Shown piece after piece: positions 26,056 through 35,261 of a DNA stretch of 64,000 nt (positions within the stretch are counted from its first letter, which is position 1; each line of letters begins with the position of its first letter). The notes under the pieces were generated by a model. The model did not search any database. It was not told the origin of the DNA and saw only the letters and a list, made by a program, of their open reading frames with translations. The stretch is from Bacteroidales bacterium (lineage in GTDB: Bacteria; Bacteroidota; Bacteroidia; Bacteroidales; Muribaculaceae), in contig JAUNPQ010000001.1 in assembly GCA_030536615.1 (NCBI GenBank), positions 1 through 64,000 on the forward strand, in the 5' to 3' direction. The position numbers and the translations under genes are program-made.

Positions 26056-26465
26056 GCGGCATTCTCTGGAGTCTTGTGCTCCCGGCATTGCCTTATGCCG
26101 CCCTGTGCACGGCCATGGTATGTGCCGACGCTGTGACGGCATGGACTCTTTCACGGCGCGTTGCACGCCGCTATGGCCGGAAAGCACGCAATGCCGGCGC
26201 AGGAAAAATACAGAGCAGACGCATGGCGCGTATGCTCGTCACTCTGGGCAAAATCTATGCGCTGCTTATTCTGGCATCGGCTATTGATGCCGTCATCATG
26301 CGTGATGCCGGATCAGTCTCGGCCCTGCGCTTCAGTGCCGGAGCCGTATGCCTGTGGCAGACCGTGTCCATACTTGAGAACGAGGCCTCATGCTCCGATG
26401 CCTCGTGGGCACGGATAGCACGCCGGTGGCTCATTGACAAAGCCAAGAGACACTTCACACCCTGA
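26022..26465 (+). CDS. Phage-type holin
   Basis: 147 residues with three hydrophobic segments (about 8-43, possibly two passes; 70-92; 105-122). The segment LGKIYALLILASAIDAVIM and the hallmark WQTVSILENEA point to the phage_holin_4 family, whose members have a conserved SILEN motif after the last membrane segment. It should make inner-membrane lesions that release the amidase. It overlaps the spanin-like gene by 34 bases and its 3' end overlaps the convergent hutI by 11 bases. Confidence 0.8.
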   Translation: MYNTRYLAAAIGGILWSLVLPALPYAALCTAMVCADAVTAWTLSRRVARRYGRKARNAGAGKIQSRRMARMLVTLGKIYALLILASAIDAVIMRDAGSVSALRFSAGAVCLWQTVSILENEASCSDASWARIARRWLIDKAKRHFTP

Positions 26466-27642
26466 CGCCTGACAGGATGGTGTGGGCTATGAACGGCGTG
26501 TTGTAGGCATATGGGATATACTCAAGTGCGGGGACAGGGCGTGTGATGATGATGTTTGCGGCATATCCGGGGGCGAGTGTGCCATACATGTCTTCACAGG
26601 CCATGGCGGCGGCGCCCATGGCTGTCACACAACGCAGCGCCTGACGCGGAGTGAGTTTCATCCTGATGCATCCCAGCGCCCAGATGAAGCGCATGTCTCC
26701 GGAGGGCGATGATCCCGGGTTATAGTCACTGGCAAGTGCCACGCGGCAACCCATCTCAAGAGCTTTGCGCGCGGGGGCGTAAGGCATCCCAAGAAAGAAA
26801 GATGCTCCGGGAAGCATGGTGGCAATGGTCTTTGACCGGCTTAAAGCCTTAAGCTGGGTGTCAGTAGCGCGTTCAAGATGGTCAACAGACAAGGCATTGT
26901 GTGCTATGCCGGTCTCCACGCCACCGCTCTCGGCAAGTTCATTGGCATGGATCTTGGGGCGCAGGCCGTAGCGGGCGGCGGCTTCAAGAATCTCAGCCGT
27001 CTGCCGGGGCGTGAAGAATCCCTCATCGCAGAACACATCTACAAAATCGGCAAGGCCCTCGGCGGCAACTGCCGGAATCATGTCACGGACAACATGGTCC
27101 ACATAATCCTGCTGGCGTCCCGCATATGCACGCCCAACGGCGTGCGCACCAAGGAAAGTGGCACGCACATGCATGGGCGATGCCTCGGCTATCCGGGCTA
27201 TGACACGCAGTATCTTCATCTCGTCAGGCAGCGTAAGACCATAGCCGCTCTTTATCTCTATGCAGCCCGTGCCCTTGGACATCACCTCATCGGCGCGGGC
27301 CATGGACTGACGGAACAATTCGCTTTCGGAAGTCCGGGCAAGCAGGTCGGCGCTGTTGAGTATGCCGCCTCCGCGCCGGGCTATCTCCTCATAGCTCAGT
27401 CCGTTGATTTTGTCCAGGAATTCGCCGTGGCGGCTGCCGGCATAGACAATGTGGGTGTGGGAATCGCAGAACGAGGGCAATGCCAGGCCTCCTTCGGCGT
27501 TGATGACCTCCTCGCCCCCATCGGGGAGAGGGCATGAATCCATTGTTCCCATGGCCGTTATAAGGCCAGTAGAGCGTTCGGTACGCAGCCATCCCCGGTG
27601 GATATCGGCGCCTACAATCTCTCCGATGTCAGTGATCAGCAT
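26455..27642 (-). CDS. hutI: Imidazolonepropionase
   Basis: 395 residues. It opens the imidazolone ring to give N-formimino-L-glutamate, the third step of histidine breakdown. The amidohydrolase metal motif is SHTHIVYAG, followed by the conserved KSGYGLTLPDEMKILR and the late ALASDYNPGSSP. Its start overlaps the end of hutH by 7 bases. It is the last gene of the leftward hut operon and converges on the holin gene with an 11-base overlap. Length is typical. Confidence 0.95.
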   Translation of the reverse strand: MLITDIGEIVGADIHRGWLRTERSTGLITAMGTMDSCPLPDGGEEVINAEGGLALPSFCDSHTHIVYAGSRHGEFLDKINGLSYEEIARRGGGILNSADLLARTSESELFRQSMARADEVMSKGTGCIEIKSGYGLTLPDEMKILRVIARIAEASPMHVRATFLGAHAVGRAYAGRQQDYVDHVVRDMIPAVAAEGLADFVDVFCDEGFFTPRQTAEILEAAARYGLRPKIHANELAESGGVETGIAHNALSVDHLERATDTQLKALSRSKTIATMLPGASFFLGMPYAPARKALEMGCRVALASDYNPGSSPSGDMRFIWALGCIRMKLTPRQALRCVTAMGAAAMACEDMYGTLAPGYAANIIITRPVPALEYIPYAYNTPFIAHTILSGVRV

Positions 27643-29132
27643 GTCACGGGCGTTTTTTCAAGGAAACGGACAGACGCGGCGATGAGCGGAGTCATCACAG
27701 TGTCATTCTCAACAAACGGCACATCCCGACGGAACTGCTCATGCCATTCTTCAAGCGCCGGCGATGTTTTCAGAGGACGTCGCAGGTCTATGGCCTGTGC
27801 TGCGTTGAGCAGTTCTATGGCAAGAATACGCCGCGTGTTGTCCACAATCCTGAGAAGTTTTGTGGCCGAGTTGCCTCCCATGGAGACATGATCCTCCTGT
27901 CCTTGCGATGACGGTATGCTGTCGCAGCTTGTGGGCCAGCACAGGCCTTTTGACTGGTTGACTATGGATGCTGCCGTGTACTGGGGAATCATGAAACCGC
28001 TGTTGAGGCCCGGATTGGCAACCAGAAAGGAGGGCAGTCCGCGCGTTCCGGAGATAAGCCTGAAAATGCGCCTCTCCGAGATGTTGCCGAGCTCTGCTAC
28101 GGCAAGAGCCAGAAAATCCATCGGCAGAGCTATCGGCTCGCCATGGAAATTGCCGGCTGACACAATCATGTCAAGTTCCGGGAACACAGTGGGATTGTCT
28201 GTGGGCGAGTTGATCTCAGTCTCTATGACAGTTGACACATATTCAAGCGTGTCCTTGAAAGCACCGTGCACCTGCGGCATGCACCGGAACGAGTAGGGAT
28301 CCTGCACATGTTTTTTGGGCATCTGCTGCATGGGGCTGTCCTCAAGCCAGTGGCGCACGGCGCGGGCAGTGGCCAGTTGGCCCGGATGTGCGCGTACAAT
28401 GTTCACGGCATCGCCAAATGGATCTATACGCCCGTCAAAGGCATCGAGGCTCATCGCGCCGATCTTGTCAGCGAGTGCCCCCAGACGCCGGGCACCGATG
28501 ATGGCATGCACGGCATGGGCGCTCATGAACTGCGTGCCGTTCAGCAACGCCAGACCCTCTTTTGACATCAGCCGCACCGGTGTCAGGCCGCATTCTTTCA
28601 GCACATCGGCAGCCATGCGCCGATGTCCCTTGTAATTCACCTCTCCAAGTCCCAGAAGAGGCAGGCACATGTTGGCCAGAGGGGCAAGGTCACCGCTGGC
28701 GCCAAGAGACCCCTGACTGTATACAACAGGCAGTATGTCATTGTTGAACAGGTCCACAAGCCGCTGCACGGTGACAAGCTGGGTGCCTGAGTTGCCATAG
28801 CTCAGTGACTGTATCTTCAGCAGCAGCATCAGCCGCACTATGTCCTCAGGGACTTCATCGCCCGTGCCGCAGGCATGGCTTTTGACAAGATTCTCCTGAA
28901 GTTGCGAGAGGTCATCGGCGCCTACACTGACATTGCACAGTGAACCGAAACCGGTGGTAACGCCATAGATGGGATGGTCTGTAGTGGCTATCTTGCGGTC
29001 AAGATAGTCACGGCAGGTCTGTATGAGTTCTTTTGCCCGTTCAGACAGTTTCAGCCTGTAATGGCTGTCTATGATCTCGCTGACGCGCTCAATTGTCAGC
29101 CGTTCAGGAGATATATGATGTATCATGTTCAT
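27636..29132 (-). CDS. hutH: Histidine ammonia-lyase
   Basis: 498 residues; the start may be 29132 or 29126 (MNM). The MIO prosthetic group forms from the Ala-Ser-Gly in GSLGASGDLAPLANMCLPLLG. The block SSQGQEDHVSMGGNSA near the C-terminus is also typical. It removes ammonia from histidine to give urocanate, the first step of the pathway. It lies 12 bases after hutU and overlaps hutI by 7 bases. Confidence 0.96.
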   Translation of the reverse strand: MNMIHHISPERLTIERVSEIIDSHYRLKLSERAKELIQTCRDYLDRKIATTDHPIYGVTTGFGSLCNVSVGADDLSQLQENLVKSHACGTGDEVPEDIVRLMLLLKIQSLSYGNSGTQLVTVQRLVDLFNNDILPVVYSQGSLGASGDLAPLANMCLPLLGLGEVNYKGHRRMAADVLKECGLTPVRLMSKEGLALLNGTQFMSAHAVHAIIGARRLGALADKIGAMSLDAFDGRIDPFGDAVNIVRAHPGQLATARAVRHWLEDSPMQQMPKKHVQDPYSFRCMPQVHGAFKDTLEYVSTVIETEINSPTDNPTVFPELDMIVSAGNFHGEPIALPMDFLALAVAELGNISERRIFRLISGTRGLPSFLVANPGLNSGFMIPQYTAASIVNQSKGLCWPTSCDSIPSSQGQEDHVSMGGNSATKLLRIVDNTRRILAIELLNAAQAIDLRRPLKTSPALEEWHEQFRRDVPFVENDTVMTPLIAASVRFLEKTPVTC

Positions 29133-29144
29133 GCTTTTTATAAA

Positions 29145-31169
29145 TCAATGTAAATTGTTGAAAGCACTGTCAATGACGGTGTCATCGGCATATTCAGGCA
29201 AGGTGACTTTCAGCCCGGGTGTGCGTTCCATCTCGCGTCTGATGGCTTCATTGGCGCCTTTGTTGCGTGCCCATGACCGGCGGCTTATGCCGTTGTTGAC
29301 ATCCCAGTGCAGCATGGAGCCGATGCGACGGTCAGCATCCTCGGAACCGTCTATGACCATTCCGAAGCCGCCGTTGATGACCTCGCCCCAGCCAACGCCG
29401 CCACCATTATGCAGTGACACCCATGTCGCGCCGCGGAAAGAATCGCCGATCACATTCTGCACAGCCATGTCGGCGCAGAACTGTGAGCCGTCATAGATAT
29501 TTGATGTCTCACGATAGGGGGAGTCTGTGCCGGACACGTCGTGGTGGTCACGGCCAAGGACAATCGGTGCGGAGATGCGGCCCTCGCGGATGGCTTTGTT
29601 GAATGCACGGGCAATCTGCGTGCGGCCCTCGGCATCGGCATAGAGGATGCGCGCCTGCGAGCCGACCACAAGGTTGTTGGCAGCGGCCTGACGTATCCAG
29701 TGCAGGTTATCGCTGAGCTGGCTATGTATGTCAGAGGGCGCTGTGGCAAGCATTTCCTCAAGCACATCACCGGCAATGCGGTCAGACTCGGCAAGATCCT
29801 CGGGACTGCCTGAGGTGCATACCCAACGGAACGGTCCGAATCCGTAATCAAAGAAGTCAGGTCCCATTATGTCCTGTACGTATGACGGATAACGGAATGT
29901 TCTGCCGTCGGCAGCCATGACATCGGCGCCGGCTCTGGCGCTCATCAGCAGGAAGGCGTTGCCGTAGTCAAAGAAATACATGCCCTTGGCTGTGAGCCGG
30001 TTTATGGCGGCAACCTGACGGCGCAGAGACTCCTCCACTTTCTGCCTGAACAGGTCGGGATTATCAGCCATCATTGCTTTTGCGTCCTCAAAGGTAACGC
30101 CGGCGGGATAGTAACCCCCGGCAAAGGCATTGTGCAGCGATGTCTGGTCAGATCCCAACTCAACGTGTACATCGTTGTCTGCCAGATATTCCCAGAGGTC
30201 AACCACATTGCCCTGATAGGCGATTGAGACTGCCTCGCCGGCCTGACGGGCCTTGCGGACACGCTCAAGCAGCGCGGGCAGATCCGTATACACTTCATCA
30301 ACCCATCCCTGGCAGTGACGCTTGCTGACCGCCGCAGGGTTTATCTCTGCGATGACGCTAACCACTCCGGCAATATTTCCGGCTTTGGGCTGTGCGCCTG
30401 ACATTCCTCCCAGTCCCGATGACACAAACAGCATACCTTTGAGGTCTTTACGGTCCGCAGACATATGGCGGCGTCCGGCGTTGAGAACTGTTATGGTGGT
30501 GCCGTGGACAATGCCTTGCGGACCGATGTACATGTATGAACCCGCGGTCATCTGTCCGTATTGGGACACTCCCAGGGCATTGAGGCGCTCCCAGTCATCG
30601 GGAGCGGAATGGTTGGGAATGACCATGCCGTTGGTGACAACCACGCGTGGAGCGCCGGGATGTGACGGGAACAGTCCCAATGGATGTCCTGAGTACATGA
30701 CAAGTGTCTGGTTGTCAGTCATCTCACTCAGGTAGCGCATGGTGAGCAGATATTGCGCCCAGTTCTGGAAAACGGCGCCGTTGCCTCCGTAGGTGATAAG
30801 CTCATGGGGATGCTGGGCCACCTGGGGATCAAGATTATTCTGGATCATGAGCATTATGGCGGCTGCCTGAGGACTCTTTGCGGGGTACCGGTCTATAGGC
30901 CGCGCATACATGTCATAGACGGGCCGGTAGCGGTACATGTATATGCGTCCGTAGCGGCGCAGCTCATCGGCAAACTCCGGAGCAAGGGCCGCGTGCTGTT
31001 CGGGTGGAAAATAGCGCAGGGCGTTGCGGAGTGCCAGTTTCTCTTCCTCGGGGCTGAGAATCTTCTTGCGGCGCGGTGCGTGGTTGACAGTGGTGTCATA
31101 AGGGCGCGCCTGAGGGATGTCGCGGGGAATGCCGGCGCGTATGGCATCCTGAAATTCTCTGAGGGTCAT
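29145..31169 (-). CDS. hutU: Urocanate hydratase (long form)
   Basis: 674 residues, the long Bacteroidota-type urocanase, compared with about 555 in Proteobacteria. NAD-binding and active-site blocks include FVSSGLGGMSGAQPKAGNIAG and, later, YADAEGRTQIARAFNKAIREG and LHNGGGVGWGEVINGGFG. It hydrates urocanate to imidazolonepropionate, the second step of histidine breakdown. Its start overlaps the ftcD stop (ATGA). Confidence 0.95.
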   Translation of the reverse strand: MTLREFQDAIRAGIPRDIPQARPYDTTVNHAPRRKKILSPEEEKLALRNALRYFPPEQHAALAPEFADELRRYGRIYMYRYRPVYDMYARPIDRYPAKSPQAAAIMLMIQNNLDPQVAQHPHELITYGGNGAVFQNWAQYLLTMRYLSEMTDNQTLVMYSGHPLGLFPSHPGAPRVVVTNGMVIPNHSAPDDWERLNALGVSQYGQMTAGSYMYIGPQGIVHGTTITVLNAGRRHMSADRKDLKGMLFVSSGLGGMSGAQPKAGNIAGVVSVIAEINPAAVSKRHCQGWVDEVYTDLPALLERVRKARQAGEAVSIAYQGNVVDLWEYLADNDVHVELGSDQTSLHNAFAGGYYPAGVTFEDAKAMMADNPDLFRQKVEESLRRQVAAINRLTAKGMYFFDYGNAFLLMSARAGADVMAADGRTFRYPSYVQDIMGPDFFDYGFGPFRWVCTSGSPEDLAESDRIAGDVLEEMLATAPSDIHSQLSDNLHWIRQAAANNLVVGSQARILYADAEGRTQIARAFNKAIREGRISAPIVLGRDHHDVSGTDSPYRETSNIYDGSQFCADMAVQNVIGDSFRGATWVSLHNGGGVGWGEVINGGFGMVIDGSEDADRRIGSMLHWDVNNGISRRSWARNKGANEAIRREMERTPGLKVTLPEYADDTVIDSAFNNLH

Positions 31170-32860
31170 AACTGCTCTTTTATTGTGTCCATAATCAGCT
31201 GTTCACGCTCTTTGGCGGCTCCGGCAATGGCTGAGGCTTGATCCATAAGCGCCTGTGCAGTAGTGGTGTCAGCAAGCTGACGGGCGTTTATGCGCACGTT
31301 CAGCTCAGCTGCGAGCACGGCGGCACGGGCGGCAAGCGCTCCTGTACCGGCATCGCTTACTGATGCGGGATTGCCTTGCTCAACCATAGCCTGACAGAGG
31401 TCAAAGCATTCATATGCCGCCTGCATGGTGCGCAGAGGCACCTGCGAGGCATAGAGTGTGGCGGCTTCAAGTGCTGCTGCCCGCGCTTTTTTCTCGGCCT
31501 CGGTGTTCTTGGGCATCTGTATGACCGCCATGATGCGGTTGAAGGATGCGGTGTCCTCATCTGTCAGTTCAAGAAGCTGCTGCATCAGTTGCTGGCCGCG
31601 GTCGGCATAGTCGGAGAAAGTTTCCCAGCGGTCATCCCAACCGGCTTTGTGTGATGAGAGGTTAGCCACCATTGTTGCCAGTGCGGCGGCAAGCGCGCCC
31701 ATGTAGGCGGCTACGGAGCCGCCGCCCGGAGCCGGACTTTCAGAGGCTGTCTCCTCGGCAAAGGCACGGGCTGTCATCTCAACAAGCTTATGGCTGTCTT
31801 TAGGAGCGATGACATATTCAATGATTTTTTCAGCGGGGTTGAAAGGTGCCAGTTCATCAAGGCCCATGGATTTTATGGCCATGCGGATCAGCTCAGCCTC
31901 CGGCAGTCCTGTTGACCGTTGCTGTTTGTGCAGGAAATAGCGCCCGGCCTCCATAATGGCCCGTTTGGGTACCAGCCCTACAATCTCTGCACCGGTCACT
32001 CTCACTCCGCGTGCGGCGGCGGCACGGCACACCTCGTCGAAAGCAACATGAAGCGGAGTGCGGTTTATGTCTGTGATGTTCATTGATACCTGTGCGATGC
32101 CGTATTCATCAATATACCATCCTATGGCTTTTGTGCCGGGGAGAGTGCCCGGAAGCATGATCACATTGCCGTTGCTGTCCTTGATGGGTTTGCCGTTGGG
32201 CTTGCCGCCCTCGCGCTTGGGGCGTCCTTTCTCGCGCACATCGAAGGCTATGGCGTTTGCGCGCCGTGTGCTGGTGCTGTTGAGGTTGAAGTTCACGGCA
32301 ATGAGAAAATCACGTGCTCCGACAGCTGTGGCGCCGGTGCGTGCAATGCGCTCGTCAAAGGGACGGTCGCCGAAGTCGGGAGCCTCGTCAGGGTCGCACA
32401 TGCGCTCGGGTAGAGCTTCATATTCGCCTTTGCGGCAAACGGCAAGATTGCGGCGTTCCGGGCGTTTTGCGGCAGCCTCGTAGCAGTAGGTGGGAATGTA
32501 AAGCTCATCGGAGATGCGTCCGGCAAGTTTGCGGGCCATCTGTGCGCATTCCTCAAGGGTGACTCCGGCCACGGGTATCAGTGGCAGTACATCTGTGGCT
32601 CCCATGCGTGGATGGGCGCCGTGATGCAGGTTCATGTCTATGAGTTCGGCGGCGCGTCGCACGCCACGGAAAGCGGCCTCGCAAACGTCATCAGGCTCGC
32701 CTACAAAGGTCACGACAGTGCGGTTGGTGGCTTCGCCGGGGTCAACGTCAAGCAGACGTATGCCTTTCACGCTCTCTATGGCGTCTGTTATGGCTTTGAT
32801 GACCTGTTTGTTGCGTCCTTCGCTGAAATTGGGGACGCATTCTATGATTTTCTTTTCCAT
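31166..32860 (-). CDS. ftcD: Bifunctional glutamate formimidoyltransferase / formimidoyl-THF cyclodeaminase
   Basis: 564 residues. The N-terminal ~330 are the formiminotransferase, starting KKIIECVPNFSEGR with HHGAHPRMGATDVLPLIPV. The C-terminal ~200 (from about 365) are the helical cyclodeaminase with ESPAPGGGSVAAYMGALAAALATM. Together they move the formimino group from formiminoglutamate to tetrahydrofolate, giving glutamate and then methenyl-THF plus ammonia. It is the first gene of the hut operon, so this strain feeds histidine carbon into glutamate and one-carbon metabolism; no hutG is present. Confidence 0.95.
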   Translation of the reverse strand: MEKKIIECVPNFSEGRNKQVIKAITDAIESVKGIRLLDVDPGEATNRTVVTFVGEPDDVCEAAFRGVRRAAELIDMNLHHGAHPRMGATDVLPLIPVAGVTLEECAQMARKLAGRISDELYIPTYCYEAAAKRPERRNLAVCRKGEYEALPERMCDPDEAPDFGDRPFDERIARTGATAVGARDFLIAVNFNLNSTSTRRANAIAFDVREKGRPKREGGKPNGKPIKDSNGNVIMLPGTLPGTKAIGWYIDEYGIAQVSMNITDINRTPLHVAFDEVCRAAAARGVRVTGAEIVGLVPKRAIMEAGRYFLHKQQRSTGLPEAELIRMAIKSMGLDELAPFNPAEKIIEYVIAPKDSHKLVEMTARAFAEETASESPAPGGGSVAAYMGALAAALATMVANLSSHKAGWDDRWETFSDYADRGQQLMQQLLELTDEDTASFNRIMAVIQMPKNTEAEKKARAAALEAATLYASQVPLRTMQAAYECFDLCQAMVEQGNPASVSDAGTGALAARAAVLAAELNVRINARQLADTTTAQALMDQASAIAGAAKEREQLIMDTIKEQL

Positions 32861-32893
32861 GGAGTTGTAATATTAAGGTGACGGGGAGAAAGT

Positions 32894-32935
32894 GAAAAAC
32901 AGTGTGCAGGCACAGTGTGTTATGTGCCTGCACAC
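32894..32935 (-). terminator. Terminator downstream of carboxynorspermidine-type dehydrogenase
   Basis: A perfect 13-bp stem (32902-32914 with 32923-32935, 8-base loop) followed on the minus strand by TTTTT. It separates the dehydrogenase transcript from the hut operon. Confidence 0.88.
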
Positions 32936-32943
32936 GGTGTGGG

Positions 32944-34140
32944 TCAGAGTTCAAGATCGGCGTTCACCACCTCATGCCAGGGCAGTCCCTGCAGCGGCAG
33001 CTGTGCCATGAACGGATCGGGATCAAATTCCTCCACATTGTGGACTCCCGGGGTTGTCCATTTGCCCGTCAGGAACATCATGGCGCCGATCATGGCCGGT
33101 ACGCCCGTGGTGTAGCTTACGGCCTGCATTCCGGTCTCGTTGTAGGCGGCTTCATGGCTGCAGTTGTTGTAGATGTAGTAGGTGAGCGGATTGCCATCCT
33201 TGCCCAGTCCGGCTATGCGGCATCCTATGGATGTCTCGCCATGGTAGTTCTTGCCCAGATCCTGGGGGTTGGGGAGCACGGCTTTGAGGAACTGCAGGGG
33301 CACTATTTTCTGGCCGTTGTAGTCAATCTCGTCAATGCGAGCCATGCCGATGTCCTGAATGACGCGCAGGTGTGTGAGGTATTCCTGGCCGAATGTCATC
33401 CAGAAACGTGCGCGTTTCAGTGTGGGGTAGTTCTGTACAAGGCTCTCCAGTTCTTCGTGGTAGAGCAGGTATGACTCGCGCGGGCCGATGTTGGGATAGT
33501 TAAGTGTGCGGTGATGCTCAAGCGGCTCTGTGACAACCCATTCGCCGTCCTGATAGTAGCGTCCGTTCTGGGTTATCTCGCGGATGTTTATCTCCGGGTT
33601 GAAGTTGGTTGCAAAGGCTTTACCGTGGTTGCCGGCGTTGCAATCCACAATGTCAAGGGTCTGCATCTCGGAGAACCAGTGTTTGGCGGCATATGCGGTG
33701 AAGACGCCTGACACTCCGGGGTCAAATCCGCAACCCAGGATGGCTGTCAGACCGGCTTTCTCAAAACGCTCACGATAGGCCCACTGCCAGGAATATTCGA
33801 AATGGGCCACGTCTTTGGGCTCATAGTTGGCGGTGTCAAGATAGTTGACGCCGCATTTCAGGCATGCCTCCATTATGGTGAGGTCCTGATAGGGAAGAGC
33901 CACGTTTATGACCATGTCCGGGCGGTGACGCTCAAAAAGTTCCACAAGCCGGTCAACGCTGTCAGCATCAACGCTGTCAGTGGTCACCCAGGGCTGATTT
34001 ATTGCGGCAGCCACGGCATCGCATTTTGAACGTGTCCGCGAGGCTATGACTATCTCGCTGAACACGTCGTGGTTTTGGGCGCATTTGTGAGCAACGACGG
34101 TGCCCACGCCGCCTGCTCCGATGATGATTACTTTTGACAT
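32944..34140 (-). CDS. Saccharopine dehydrogenase-family protein, probable carboxynorspermidine synthase
   Basis: 398 residues. The N-terminal Rossmann motif is IIIGAGGVGTVVAHKCA; the blocks VNVALPYQDLTIMEACLKCGVNYLDTA and ILGCGFDPGVSGVFTAY are typical of the carboxynorspermidine/carboxyspermidine dehydrogenase branch (NADPH-dependent coupling of aspartate semialdehyde with a diamine). In Bacteroides this enzyme works with a decarboxylase to make spermidine or norspermidine; that partner is not in the window. Real saccharopine dehydrogenase activity is less likely given the conserved blocks. It ends in a strong terminator. Confidence 0.85.
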   Translation of the reverse strand: MSKVIIIGAGGVGTVVAHKCAQNHDVFSEIVIASRTRSKCDAVAAAINQPWVTTDSVDADSVDRLVELFERHRPDMVINVALPYQDLTIMEACLKCGVNYLDTANYEPKDVAHFEYSWQWAYRERFEKAGLTAILGCGFDPGVSGVFTAYAAKHWFSEMQTLDIVDCNAGNHGKAFATNFNPEINIREITQNGRYYQDGEWVVTEPLEHHRTLNYPNIGPRESYLLYHEELESLVQNYPTLKRARFWMTFGQEYLTHLRVIQDIGMARIDEIDYNGQKIVPLQFLKAVLPNPQDLGKNYHGETSIGCRIAGLGKDGNPLTYYIYNNCSHEAAYNETGMQAVSYTTGVPAMIGAMMFLTGKWTTPGVHNVEEFDPDPFMAQLPLQGLPWHEVVNADLEL

Positions 34141-34200
34141 TGTATCTGTTTATCTATGTTGTTTGTCAGTTATATTGCCATGCGTGGTTCCATATATCTG

Positions 34201-35238
34201 TCACGCACGTTTTTTCTGCAGGGATATGCATATGAAAGTGAATATTCCGAGAAGGATCAGCAACAGTGTCTGCGAACCCATGACGAGGTTGGCGAATGCC
34301 GTTGCCGGCGCTTTTGGCAGGAAATATAGTCCCAGCGCGAAGATCACAGCCCATTGCCAGGGGCCGATGCCTCCCTGTGAGGGAACGCCCATTGACAGGC
34401 TTGACAGCACGAAGGTGACCAATACGGCCATAATTCCATAGTTGTGCACTATGTCGGCGGTGAAGTCAAATGCGAAAAACGCCACATAGAGCTGCAGGAA
34501 ATAGCATCCCCAGATGCAGCATGTCAGCAGCAGCCATCTCCCTTTGCCTTTCATTTTCACGATTACGGCAAAGCCTTGCCATATTCCTTTTGCAAAGTCC
34601 TGAATCTTGCAGACCAGACGGTTTGAGGTGTGCCACCTGAAGAACATCACTATCAGGGCGATGAATACCACTATGCCGACCCACAGCCACGGTGATGATG
34701 CCAATGCCGTCCATTTCTGATATGAGTCGCTGTTTTCGCCAAGGTAGACGGACAGTTCACGTGTTGCCAGCAGGAAGGTGACAAGGGTCATTAGGGCTAC
34801 TGTGACGGTGTCGGCCAGACGGTCGGCGACCATTGAGCCGAAAACTGTTGAGAATGGCGCATCCTGTCGCCGGGCTATGTAGCCTGAACGCCACAGTTCG
34901 CCCAGGCGTGGCAGCACAAGGTTCACGGCATATGTCCCGAAGATGCTCAGCACCAGTGCGAACAGCGGGGGACGTATGCCCAGTGCCGCAAGCTGTATGC
35001 GCCAGCGCATGGCACGGAATATGTGTGAGAATATGCTGATAGCCAGTGCAAGGCCTATCCAACGCCAGTCACATTGCTCACGGATGGTGGTCATCATTTC
35101 GTCAAAGTCCACGTCCTTGAAGAGCAACCGGCAGAGGAGTACGGACACAAACAGCGGTATACCGTATTTGAGCAGGTAGCCGAGCCATTTGCGTATGGCC
35201 GGGGTGGAACTGTCTTTTTTATTCTGGTCAGTTGCCAT
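34201..35238 (-). CDS. Flippase-like membrane protein (LPG synthase TM domain / UPF0104)
   Basis: 345 residues with seven to nine membrane segments. The blocks RMRWRIQLAALG-like (AMRWRIQLAAL), FGTYAVNLVLPRLGELWRSGY and SLSMGVPSQGGIGPWQWAV fit the lysylphosphatidylglycerol synthase transmembrane (AglD2/UPF0104) family. There is no C-terminal transferase domain, so it may translocate a lipid rather than modify one. It is 60 bases upstream of the dehydrogenase gene and 23 bases downstream of the C69 peptidase, so the three may share a transcript. Confidence 0.82.
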   Translation of the reverse strand: MATDQNKKDSSTPAIRKWLGYLLKYGIPLFVSVLLCRLLFKDVDFDEMMTTIREQCDWRWIGLALAISIFSHIFRAMRWRIQLAALGIRPPLFALVLSIFGTYAVNLVLPRLGELWRSGYIARRQDAPFSTVFGSMVADRLADTVTVALMTLVTFLLATRELSVYLGENSDSYQKWTALASSPWLWVGIVVFIALIVMFFRWHTSNRLVCKIQDFAKGIWQGFAVIVKMKGKGRWLLLTCCIWGCYFLQLYVAFFAFDFTADIVHNYGIMAVLVTFVLSSLSMGVPSQGGIGPWQWAVIFALGLYFLPKAPATAFANLVMGSQTLLLILLGIFTFICISLQKKRA

Positions 35239-35261
35239 GATGATACCGGATCGCTGTGATG

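Noticed and set aside
26878..27537. Open frame of 219 codons on the plus strand opposite hutI
   Set aside because: Antisense to a well-supported enzyme; composition follows the hutI codons.
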